A stretch of 64,000 nucleotides of DNA. It comes from Ischnura elegans (lineage: Eukaryota; Arthropoda; Insecta; Odonata; Coenagrionidae). Made by a program: the position numbers and the translations under genes. The number at the start of each line of letters is the position of its first letter. Positions within the stretch are counted from its first letter, which is position 1. Below, piece by piece: positions 23,906-33,062 of the stretch. Under the pieces are notes generated by a model. It was not told the origin of the DNA and made no database searches. It saw only the letters and a program-made list of their open reading frames with translations. The DNA is taken from positions 40,219,644 through 40,283,643 of the forward strand of contig NC_060251.1 of NCBI RefSeq assembly GCF_921293095.1. Direction: 5' to 3'.

Positions 23906-26900
23906 TTTGGTTTGAGCCAACAGATGTGAAGAAGGCCACTAAAGCTTTCACAAGTGGAGAGGTCATCGACTTTGCATCTCCTAACTTAAATGAATTGAGA
24001 GCAATCACAGGAACAGAAGGTTCATTTTTAAATTAATTTTTTTATATTCAATTTTGAAGAAATGTGTCATTCAATGTCTTAAATCAAAACATCTTTGCAG
24101 GTACCATTCGAAATCCAATCAATGGAGATTCTGATCCCACAAAAGTCATACTTCAAGAGGCATATGAATTGAGTCACATTGCCATGGACATGGTGAACAC
24201 CCTTTTTGTCACCCTCGGAAAACTAGGTGTCATGGTAAGAGCTCTTTTTCTCACTTTGCATATAATCATTTAGCTCTATCAAGGCTCCCAATCCTTGCCA
24301 GTCAGGCTTGTACTACCTCTAGTAAGTGAGTCCCCTTAACAATTTAATGCATTAAAATGGAGGGATTCAGTTGCCTAGTGAATCAAATTTTGGGTTATGC
24401 CTAACGAAAATATCACAGTATCAAATCTAGGTGATGCATTTCAACATCAGCAAAAAAAATCCTCGAAGTGCAATAGGGTAGTTTCCTTCATCAAAGAAAA
24501 CGAAAGGCATTGATTGCGATTCGTTACCCACCATTAGTGTATTCATAATACACAATTTATTTGGTTTTTGAAATACCGGTTTAGACGAATGGCAAGGGTC
24601 AAATTTTATCCTCATTTGAAAAAGGCCAGATTGGCGCCCATGCGATTCCACTCCGCATGACGTCACAGGGACCTAGTTTCTACACGAGAAGATAGGAATT
24701 ATACATCGTCTGAGGTTACCAATGCATGCATGAGGCACAGGGCTCAGGGAAACATGTCTTAATAATCACCTATTAAAACTGGCTAAGTTCGGAAAGCTTT
24801 CTTCGTTTGATAAGGTATTAATAAACCTTTTTTAAGCCAAGCGCTACCATCCAGCAAGGTACTCAGCTATCCGCTAGCATCCTGCGACGTATCAGCACTA
24901 AGCCTCGCCTCAAGGTCACCTCACCGGGCGGGAGGGGGAACCAGAAATACGACGTACGGAGATATTTCCCGGCATTCATACTTAAGCGTCGTGTTTTCGT
25001 GCACTTGAAAATTTTCACTTTTCATTTAATTGCGAAAAATAGATGTTGCCATTAAAAAATCTAAAAGCGTGAAATACGTACTCCAGGAGTAATAATCTTT
25101 CGATTAAAGCAATAAAAAAATAATAGGAAACCACCCTATTTGGCCTTCCCTCAACATGTAAAATTCACATGAATATTTGTTATTTTAGGGTGAGTTTTTT
25201 CCTTGCGTGTCATAACCAGTCATCTGGTTATAAGGCATTGTTGTGATCATGTGACTGATCGATGAAAATATTCACAGTGAAGACTTTTTAATACTCATTG
25301 TCAGTGAAATGTAGCTAAGAAAAGAAGACGAAGAAAATATTCTGACTTTCCCCTTAATTTTTTGGACAAATCAAATACATTTTAGAAAACCAAAGAAAAC
25401 TAAATATTGAACCATTTTATGATAGCTTTGAGATTAAGCTTTGGTGGCAGCGGGGATAAGTCCTCACCTACCATACAGAAGGTCGCAGGTTTGAATCCTG
25501 CCTGGATAGGTTGCCCTTCCAGGACATGGGTATGTGCTATCATTAATTTTTGGTTGTTTAAACTCCTGATGTTAGGCCACATTGCACTGTTTTCGGGGGT
25601 AATTGACATAAATAAAAAATAAAAATTCACAGTCATCATAACATGTAACATTTTCGTTTTGTGCACACAAAAAATATTGCATGATTTTTTTATGAAAATG
25701 TTGTACACTGAATTTATGGCTTAACTGTGAAAGTACTAATTATACATTTCCATTTTTTATTCTAGGTGACGAGCAAAGGGTGCATAAATGATCCTCTGAT
25801 CAAATGTGGAGCCACAGAGAATCCAACAACCCGCCTTTACTCCCCTCCATTTATTTCAAAATTCATCAGTGTGTCTGGAGCTGGTGACTGGTGAGTCCTA
25901 AATGGAAATTGATGAGATTTTAGCTTTGATCTTGGGTGAGGAGGAAACCAGAAAAAATCCTGTAAAACGGGTGACAAAATTTTGGCACCAGGTGGCATTC
26001 TTAACACATTCAGTGCAGAGCACGTCAATTGACGTGCTCTCCAGGTCAGGCCAGGAGCAATTTCTCTGCCTCCATACGTGATTAATATCCACTTCCGAGT
26101 CTTCCGATCATGGGTATGGCCTTCAGCAAGCTTCCTTCTTTAAACCGTGAGTGCCATTTGTAAAAAGCTGTATTTGAACGGAAGTTATGGCACGGAAACC
26201 TCCATCTATATTTCTTTCTTATTTTTATGGCCGATTTTGACAACTTTAATGAAAATCGGGCCCGCATTGAATGTGTTAATTGCCTACTTTATATCAGTGG
26301 CGGATACATATCAGGGGTGCGCGCCCCCCCCCTTTGTGGTGCCACATGCATTGCCTAACATTTTAGAACCACTATTGTAAATTTTTTATATCATAAGATA
26401 GCATTATCTTGTGTATGTGTATCATCAGTTTGAATGAAACTTCCTCAAACTTTGCATGCGACTTATTTTTCATTCCGACAGAATTTGAGGTAGATCATGA
26501 AATATTTTGTGCCCCTCCTCCCTTGAGATTTCCTGTATCCGCTACTGCTTTGTATGTTATTTTTTGTGAACTGGTGCTGTGATTTTTTTTATAATTCATT
26601 CCTTTCTCATCAAATTTTTTCTCAAAATTGAGAAAGATTGATGCCTCAATTTAACAATAGAATATTGGGAGTGAATTGGTACCAATATCAGTGGATGAGC
26701 TGCTGAGAAGAATTCCTAATTTCCTTAAATTTTTATAGTTTTGCTGCTGGTGTTCTTGCTGGAATGCTGAGAGGCTTACCTGAATCACAGTGTGTGGCAG
26801 CAGGAACAGCTGCAGCTGCTATGTCTATTGCTTCTCATCCAACTGTTCCTCAAGACATGAAAGCTAGTAGCATAATGTGGGATTCGACAGCAAAATATCA

Positions 26901-26922
26901 GTCTTATTCCCATGATTTTTAG
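23906..26922 (+). CDS. PfkB-family carbohydrate kinase, pseudouridine-kinase-like, C-terminal exons
   Basis: Four exons are visible: 23906..24019, 24101..24234, 25766..25890 and 26739..26922 (stop TAG 26920..26922). All have GT-AG borders and compatible phases. They encode 184 aa after a split first codon. The first exon reads WFEPTDVKKATK and FASPNLNELRAITG, which in this family lie in the middle of the sugar-kinase fold. Exon 3 ends with VSGAGD, the PfkB signature 2 carrying the catalytic Asp and anion hole. The following Cys codon is split by the last intron, and exon 4 continues FAAGVLAGMLRG. The WFEPTD and ASPNLNEL motifs are, as I recall them, those of pseudouridine kinases. In many animals that domain is fused to a pseudouridine-phosphate glycosidase. 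The N-terminal part is not seen in the window upstream. Either its exons lie within gene B introns or before the window, or the locus is truncated. Confidence 0.82.
24472..25140. mobile_element. non-autonomous TIR DNA element, copy 2
   Basis: Starts AATAGGGTAGTTTCCTT and ends AGGAAACCACCCTATT (15 of 17 positions pair). It is homologous end to end with 4543..5523 without the nested TTAA insert, which gives the empty site at 24818..24821. It lies in intron 2 of the kinase gene. Confidence 0.8.
25436..25625 (+). repeat. tRNA-derived SINE, copy 1
   Basis: Head TGGTGGCAGCGGGGATAAG resembles tRNA box A. Box B GGTTTGAATCC lies at 25488..25498. Then comes a family-specific body with GGCCACATTGCACTGTTTTC and an A-rich tail (AAATAAAAAATAAAAA). 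The body and head match the minus-strand copy at 31986..32170. It sits in intron 2 of the kinase gene. It is a SINE rather than a tRNA gene because the acceptor stem cannot form. Confidence 0.75.
26005..26275. mobile_element. TTAA-flanked piggyBac-like MITE in kinase intron 3
   Basis: Flanked by TTAA at 26001..26004 and 26276..26279. Ends are CACATTCAGTGC and, inverted, CACATTCAATGC. Just inside the left end is a perfect 24-bp palindrome, 26017..26040, centred on CAATTG within CACGTCAATTGACGTG. An 8-bp palindrome CGGGCCCG lies near the right end. No coding capacity. Confidence 0.75.
26295..26547. mobile_element. hAT-like MITE, family D, copy 1
   Basis: Begins CAGTGGCGGATACA and ends TGTATCCGCTACTG. 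Flanking CTTTATAT and CTTTGTAT agree at 7 of 8 positions. C-run close to the left end. Related sequence occurs at 29320..29458 and 39923..40615. It is in the last intron of the kinase gene. Confidence 0.75.
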
Positions 26923-27720
26923 CTGGGAGAGGTATAATGAATATCATTCCAAATTCTGAAAAGTTGCTCAGTATTTCCCATCACATTTCATGAAAATCTT
27001 GAATTGTTAATTTTAACTTTGTAAAGTGGTAATGCAGAAGTTGTTTAACAGATTATCCATGCTTAATTTCATAATTTTTGGTAATGTGGTCATTATTCTG
27101 AAATTATATGGTTTATTGCATGCAGCAATGTCTGCAATTTAAAAAAAATCATTAACACATGATGCAATGAAATTAGTTCTTTCATGGATTGTATTTTTTT
27201 ATGCATGCATAATACCTTTTAGAAATTATGGCAAATGTTATATCGTTATCCAACACTCCATTTTCTGTAAATTTGCATTTCACTATTAAAAATGTCATAT
27301 CTTTTATCCCTTATTGCGGCTAATAAATTAGGCTTTGCTGCCACACTGTTCAACCAAAAGTTTGTAGATTTAGGGAGGAGATGAAGACTATGTGATGCTG
27401 AGAGTGGAATTAATCAAATAAAATTACTTTCTATTATCAATAGAAAATTTTCATTGATTTTTGTTTCATTGATGAATTTCAGTACACCATGAACAAATTT
27501 TTAAAAAATTAGCTACGGACGAGAAAAGATTTATTAAAAAACAAACTTCATTACTTTGACCGAACTGGCCCATTAAAATGTTACAAATAATAATCACTTA
27601 TCAGCAATCTCTATGTGAGGCTTTAAAAATAATCAAACATTTTTTCCCTTGATCATTACCCATGAAATATTTTCAAATATGAATTTTGAATGCATACCAA
27701 TTATATATTATTGCAGGGGT
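26923..27720 (+). other. 3' UTR and downstream flank of the kinase gene
   Basis: AT-rich sequence following the stop codon, with AATAAA at 27322..27327 and 27417..27422. No other gene is visible. Confidence 0.5.
27322..27327 (+). terminator. candidate polyadenylation signal of the kinase gene
   Basis: AATAAA about 400 bp after the stop codon. A second AATAAA lies at 27417..27422. Which one is used, if either, cannot be told. Confidence 0.35.
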
Positions 27721-28022
27721 CAGTGGTGCAGTCAGGGGGGAGTTTTGGGGGATAAAACCCCCCCTATAGGGCTCAGAGAAATTTTTAAGTTGAATCCATT
27801 TTACTTATTTGGATCGGTATCACTAATAGAATGGTGTTAGGATTTATCAAATATCCCTCAGAAAGCCATAAAACTTACCATTTTGGACCATTATTTTTCA
27901 AATTTTTCTGGAGGAGGGTCCCTGCAATGCCTGCTTACCCTGGTAGGTATGCAATACCCCATACCTGAAAGTATTAGTTGCGCCTAAAACCCCCCTAGCC
28001 ATAATTCCTAGCTGCGCCCCTG
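27721..28022. mobile_element. hAT-like MITE, family C, copy 2
   Basis: Starts CAGTGGTGCAG and ends GCTGCGCCCCTG. Flanked by a perfect 8-bp duplication GCAGGGGT (27713..27720 and 28023..28030). Homologous over its length to 8891..9185. Confidence 0.85.
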
Positions 28023-28285
28023 GCAGGGGTGTGTGTATGAGGTGGGCCATGGCTGTTCCTGATGTGAGAAAAGTTTTTAAAGTAATTGCTGTTTATCACC
28101 CACCCCTTAGAGCTGCTGCAGTTCTTCTTATACATCTATTAGTGCTATCTAACTTCCTTATTTTTTGTTTTATATTGCATTTATTTAAGCCTGAAATATC
28201 GTGGTTCATCCTTATTTACATTATCTTTATCTAACCTTACATTGATCTTGTTCCTATGGGGATAACCAGGGAATTTGGTTTGGGG

Positions 28286-28582
28286 CTGTGGCGTAGCCAG
28301 GAATTTTGTTTGGGGGGGGTCCAAAACCAGGTGGGAAAATTTTTGAAAAACAGTGTACTAAGTAATAATCTGTTTTAAACTAATTTTAACATTAATCTAA
28401 TCTAAATAAGGTTTTAATCTAATTTTAACACTTTTCACAAACGAAAAAACTTCATTTGTTAAAGAAATATTTTGTAAATTCATGATTTTTCAATATTTTG
28501 TTTTGTTTAATGAAGAAAAATTATTGTGTTTTTAAATTGGGGGGGGGGGGATCCGGACCCCCAAGACTTGGCTACGCCACTG
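28286..28582. mobile_element. hAT-like MITE, family B, copy 1
   Basis: Starts CTGTGGCGTAGCCAGG and ends CTTGGCTACGCCACTG. Perfect 8-bp duplication GTTTGGGG at 28278..28285 and 28583..28590. G-rich blocks lie next to both ends. Relatives are at 46088, 52122 and a fragment near 33090. Confidence 0.88.
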
Positions 28583-28839
28583 GTTTGGGGGGTATATGAC
28601 CACACAAGAACCACCCTCCCTCTTCAAGAGGAACACTTCTTACCCAATTTGTTTTTTTATTTCACCTTCATAGAGCATTAATCAGGCATAATTTCTAATG
28701 ATATCTTTGTATCATACTGAATTTTTTTATTTTTCCATTTGCCAAATTTTTCTTGCGGGCCACGAGACTACTTGCCCCCCCCCCCCCCCCTTGGACCTCC
28801 ATAGCTATGCCAAAGCTTGAACCCCTACTGTATTCACAG

Positions 28840-29057
28840 ACGCTTAAAAAATAGGCAAGAATTTTAATACAGCTATCATACGTTCGGTTTATTTTGTGTA
28901 TTACGGAGCCTCATTCATTTAATTTATTACTAATTACTTTCATGTCAAAATTAAGAGAATATTTTCTACAGTATTTGTTGTATTTTTTTAATCTGCAGCA
29001 CGAGAAGACCTGTCAGAGCCCTGTGCCCTCCTAGAAATAAATCCTGGATCCGCCCCT
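28840..29057 (-). repeat. family E element fragment
   Basis: Inverse of part of 38403..38675: shared ...CTTAAAAAATAGGCAAGA at one end and AAATCCTGGATCCGCCCCTG at the other. The outer left boundary is unclear because it abuts a C-run and another decayed end (TCCATAGCTATGCC) near 28795. Confidence 0.5.
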
Positions 29058-29816
29058 GTTACTAGACAAGTTTGCCGACGCGTTTTCAGGTCATTTCTTC
29101 ATCCTGTTGGGTAGGTGACCATTTCAGCGCTAAAAATAAGCACCGTGTACGTGTGTGCTTTTGCATTGTATCGTATCGATGACGCATTGGATTGATCTCA
29201 GATTGAAATTAAAGTTCAGCAACTGGCTTTTCAATCCCTTTCCTCTCTATTCACAATACAACCCAGGCTTTCAAGTGTTGTTGACCCACACCTTTTCTCA
29301 GAGTTAATAGTTGTATAAGCGTATAATCAGTTTAGATAAAATCATCTTAAACTTTGCATGTAACTAGATTATTTTTCATTACGATAAAAGTATGGGTAGC
29401 TAAAACTACCTCTTGAGCCCCCTCCACTTTGAGTTTTTTTCTGTATCCGTCACTGCTTCCGGCAGACTAATTCTCCCTAATTAGCGGTAAATAATCACTA
29501 CAGAGCTACCACATTTCCCGATAGATTCAAAATTTAACGTAAGACAAAGAGATTTGCCCGCTCATAGAATTTATCTTGATATTTTATAGAAAGAACACTT
29601 GCCAGTGCTATCAACTTGTAAGTACAGAGTAGCGTAATTAATCTGTATGATTTTTCAACAATAGTTTTAAAGGAAACAGTGGTTTATCGTTATAAATAAT
29701 TACTATCGAATAAAAGCAATAGACTCCGGGGGAGCCATGGGGAAGGTTTTAAGAGTTACAACCCCCCACCCCTTTAGTCTTTAAAAGAGGCGCCAAAAAC
29801 GCCCCTTTTCCCAGGC
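29058..29816. repeat. spacer with family D fragment
   Basis: 29320..29458 matches the right-hand part of the CAGTGGCGGATACA family (ATCAGTTTAGATAAAAT through TTTTCTGTATCCGTCACTG). The rest is unassigned, with C-rich pieces near 29765. Confidence 0.45.
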
Positions 29817-29824
29817 ATGTACAT

Positions 29825-30469
29825 TAGGGCGGATCGGAAAAATCGATTTTTTTTTCAAATCCATCTGGCCCAATGAAAAAAAGTTGTGGGACCGATCAAA
29901 AATAAGGCCTGAAAATGTAAGACCTCTAGGTGAACCCCTGACCCTCGCTCAAATGCAATTTAGGGGGGGAAGGTCGAAATTCGAAAAATGTAGTATTTTA
30001 TGGTCATTTCCTATAGATTTTGCCGAGTTACTGCCCATTTAGGGCAAAAATTTCGTGCATTTTGACGTATCTGTCATCCTTTAGCCACAAAATGCCTAAT
30101 TTGAGTCCGCGCCCGCGAAGAAAATATTCCAACGCCCGCGCAGCGTCGCGGATACAAGAGCCGCAGGCCGATCCCCTCCCCTCCCCGCTCGCTTCTACCC
30201 CTCCTACGCCACCAATACAGCAAAATTCATCCCGCGTATGCTGCTAGGAGGTCGTTTATCTTTGATAATATAAATCGGAAGATGGTAGAAGGTAATAAAG
30301 GAAGCTTAGTGAGACGACTTGTCCCTTATTAGGCGCCTCGTCGGGGTTAAACAAATCGATGTTACCAACTTTTAGAGAAGTGATGAAATATTTTTAGATC
30401 CGAGAACGCAGGAAAGGAGCCTACGGTCCATCAAAAGGCCTCTCGAGTGGCTATAAAGGTGTGCTAACT
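29825..30469 (+). repeat. left arm of the long-inverted-repeat element
   Basis: Pairs with 32412..33054. Contains an inward-reading 75-codon frame starting MPSYCPFRAKIS that is mirrored exactly in the other arm. It includes a GC-rich segment (GCGCCCGCGAAG, GCAGCGTCGCGG). Confidence 0.85.
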
Positions 30470-31112
30470 TCGGATATGCTCTCCTGCGCTTTGTCCGACA
30501 GATGTGATTAAATGGATTTTGGGCGAAAGCCGCTCGCGTCCCCTCCCCGCAAGCTTCTCCCACGCGCCAAATGCACCAAAACTCACACCAACTGCGCCTT
30601 ACTTCGTTAGTCTAAATATTTAATGTTTCAGTATCGTCTGTGGAGGAACAATCACGAAAGAATTTTTCAATCACCTGCTTTCCAATCTGTATTTCTTATG
30701 TCAGTGTCATTCCTCGTCTTTCGCTGTTGTCAACAAAGTTTTGGTGAATTTCTTCACGAATCTCTCGTCCGTATCTATGATAAAAAGAAATATTTAACTT
30801 CAGATTTGAAAGTTCATCAATAGATTTTTGAAAATCCACAGTACTAAGGTCAGATGTAGCCGGAGGTACTGTTGTGTCTCTCCAATATATCATCAGCGAG
30901 TAGTCCTTAAAGTTGATATTAAAATCCAGCACTTTAAAAAATCTCGGATCGGCCGCCAAACACATACTTGCAACAACGCAAATTCGGTCCTTAGATTGCC
31001 CTCCCAATGTTTATGCCGCAAATCTAATTGTAAGTCAACTTAGTGCAATAAGCAAATAGACCTCTGTAATGGATGAAATATGATTTGATGCTTTCCCGGC
31101 GAATGATGTGGG

Positions 31113-31227
31113 TAAACTTTTCTCGGGATTCAACGAAATTTATCCCTGATGATGAGCCCCGAGTCGGAGCTTGAAACGTTTGCCATTATGGAAAAATTAA
31201 CCCGGTGGGAATCCCGAGAAGAGTTTA
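31113..31227 (+). repeat. hairpin enclosing a hammerhead-like core
   Basis: 19-bp arms 31113..31131 and 31209..31227 pair with one mismatch around CTCGGGATTC. Inside lies CTGATGA (31146..31152), then AGCCCC and GGAGCT, which can form a stem, and then GAAAC (31173..31177). CTGANGA, stem and GAAA in this order is the hammerhead ribozyme core, known from Penelope-like elements. The cleavage-site strand and stem III are not convincingly complete. Confidence 0.4.
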
Positions 31228-31985
31228 CTGACATAGCAAGGGATGTTGGGATTATGCTTGTAGCATAGGGATGATGGGCAGTATTCACCATCGCATTCAA
31301 ATCCTTTTTATTTTTGTGTATCTAATTTTCACTCGGAAAAGAATCGAGAATCGCAGATTTTATAACTTTTGCTAATCCTCCGACGGGGGAGGCAAACCCA
31401 AAAGTGGGACCCTGTTTCTTCAACTAACATCACACATTCCCCTCTAAACTTGGATTGATAAGTGCTCTTGCCTTTTTTCATCAGACAAAAGTATTGTCTT
31501 TCACTCCATAAAAATGTAGCCCTTTGATGAATTACACATTTATTTCATGAAAATGGAGCCCTTTGATACCTCTCTTTTCGTATTCACAATAAATAGCATC
31601 TTTTTCTGTCTACGTAAGTAATTCTTGCGAACTACCTTGGATGTTTCTTACGAAGTTATGATTTTTGCGTCAACTAAAGTTGCGGTGACGATAATTGCTG
31701 TTTCTTGGTTCTTGCATATACCTCTATCACATTTGGCAGACGCATTTTCCACGCAGAAGTCCCAGTTTGAGTTTAGTGCTGAATTTTTATTTGATGAGGA
31801 ACGTAGAGATAAAAATCGGATGATTTCTCTTCAGTTTAATTTTCTTCGGATGAATTGATGAAAAAAATTTTTGATACTATTTTCCCATACAAGAATTGAC
31901 GATGTCGACTCAACACTATCCAACGATTCTATTTTTTTCCCTCAGTTGTCGAGTTTCTTTAGGACTCAATCCAGCAGCCATCACC

Positions 31986-32170
31986 TTTATTTATTTCCCA
32001 TTTCCCCGTAAACAGCACTTTGCGGCCTTTATAACGGGTTTTTCAACATCAACAACTTACAACACAAATATCCATGCCCTGGTTAGGGATCACCTCCCCA
32101 GGCGGGATTCGAACCCGCGACCTACGGACTGGCAGGCGAGGACTTTACCCCACTGCCACCGAGGCCGGCA
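31986..32170 (-). repeat. tRNA-derived SINE, copy 2
   Basis: On the minus strand the head GGTGGCAGTGGGGTAAAGTC is followed by box B GGGTTCGAATCCC (inverse of 32104..32116), a body containing GGCCGCAAAGTGCTGTTT and an AAATAAATAAAGG tail. Same family as 25436..25625, better preserved. Inserted within the long-inverted-repeat element. Confidence 0.75.
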
Positions 32171-32411
32171 ACTTAGTTTCGTCCGCTGGTCTCTGAACAT
32201 ACTTCTTCATTGAGTGAGGACATTATGCTCCTTCTTGCACTTACACGCAAAAATATCGCATAATTTCAAATGTTCTTTCAAAAGTGCTTGAGGTTTGTAC
32301 TTCAGCAAAAACCCTACTTTTGGCCTATTCGTATTTTCCGTAAGTTTTAGTACTTCCTGTTGTACCGCTAAATCCATTTAGTCACACATAATGGAAGGGA
32401 AGCGTCACCAT

Positions 32412-33054
32412 AGTTCGCACACCTTTATAGCCACTCGAGAGGCTTTTGATGGACCGTAGGCTCCTTTCCTGCGTTCTCGGATCTAAAAATATTTCATCAC
32501 TTCTCTAAAAGTTGGTAACATCGATTTGTTTAACCCCGACGAGGCGCCTAATAAGGGACAAGTCGTCTCACTAAGCTTCCTTTATTACCTTCTACCATCT
32601 TCCGATTTATATTATCAAAGATAAACGACCTCCTAGCAGCATACGCGGGATGAATTTTGCTGTATTGGTGGCGTAGGAGGGGTAGAAGCGAGCGGGGAGG
32701 GGAGGGGATCGGCCTGCGGCTCTTGTATCCGCGACGCTGCGCGGGCGTTGGAATATTTTCTTCGCGGGCGCGGACTCAAATTAGGCATTTTGTGGCTAAA
32801 GGATGACAGATACGTCAAAATGCACGAAATTTTTGCCCTAAATGGACAGTAACTCGGCAAAATCTATAGGAAATGACCATAAAATACTACATTTTTCGAA
32901 TTTCGACCTTCCCCCCCTAAATTGCATTTGAGCGAGGGTCAGGGGTTCACCTAGAGGTCTTACATTTTTCAGGCCTTATTTTTGATCGGTCCCACAACTT
33001 TTTTTCATTGGGCCAGATGGATTTGAAAAAAATCGATTTTTCCGATCCGCCCTA
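32412..33054 (-). repeat. right arm of the long-inverted-repeat element
   Basis: Inverse of 29825..30469. Ends ...CCGATCCGCCCTA immediately before ATGTACAT. Confidence 0.85.
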
Positions 33055-33062
33055 ATGTACAT

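Larger units (their letters stand above)
30696..32377 (-). pseudogene. broken coding sequence inside the long-inverted-repeat element
   Basis: Three minus-strand pieces read like protein. At 32377..32207 there is a 56-codon frame beginning MDLAVQQEVLKL and containing CDIFACKCKKEH; a strong donor-like GTAAGT interrupts it. Around 31820..31651 is WDFCVENASAKCDRGICKN followed by ETAIIVTATLVDA. At 31007..30696 is a 103-aa frame with FFKVLDFNINFKDYSLMIYW. From memory, CKC and ACDR...AA-type motifs recur in multi-copy insect element proteins of unknown class, but this was not verified. A SINE sits between the first two pieces. It is either an intron-containing element gene or a decayed one. Confidence 0.4.
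29825..33054. mobile_element. long-inverted-repeat DNA element, hAT-like by target duplication
   Basis: Left arm 29825..30469 (starting TAGGGCGGATCGGAAAAATC) is the inverse of 32412..33054, about 645 bp each with very few differences. ATGTACAT, itself palindromic, flanks both sides (29817..29824 and 33055..33062), consistent with an 8-bp duplication. The ~1.9-kb centre contains minus-strand coding fragments, a tRNA-derived SINE and a hairpin with a hammerhead-like core. No RNase-H or DDE motif was recognised, so assignment to hAT rests on the ends and flank length only. Confidence 0.75.

Noticed and set aside
24427..24666. Minus-strand frame similar to one at 4501..4809
   Set aside because: The similarity is between copies of a non-coding TIR element; frames are interrupted differently in each copy.
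32101..32170. Possible tRNA gene with GGGTTCGAATCCC
   Set aside because: Only box A and box B are tRNA-like. The sequence continues into a SINE body and tail shared with 25436..25625.
30020..32860. Identical 75-codon frames in the two arms (30020..30247 plus, 32633..32860 minus)
   Set aside because: Identity follows from the inverted repeat. The arm sequence has no coding support, so not called as a gene.
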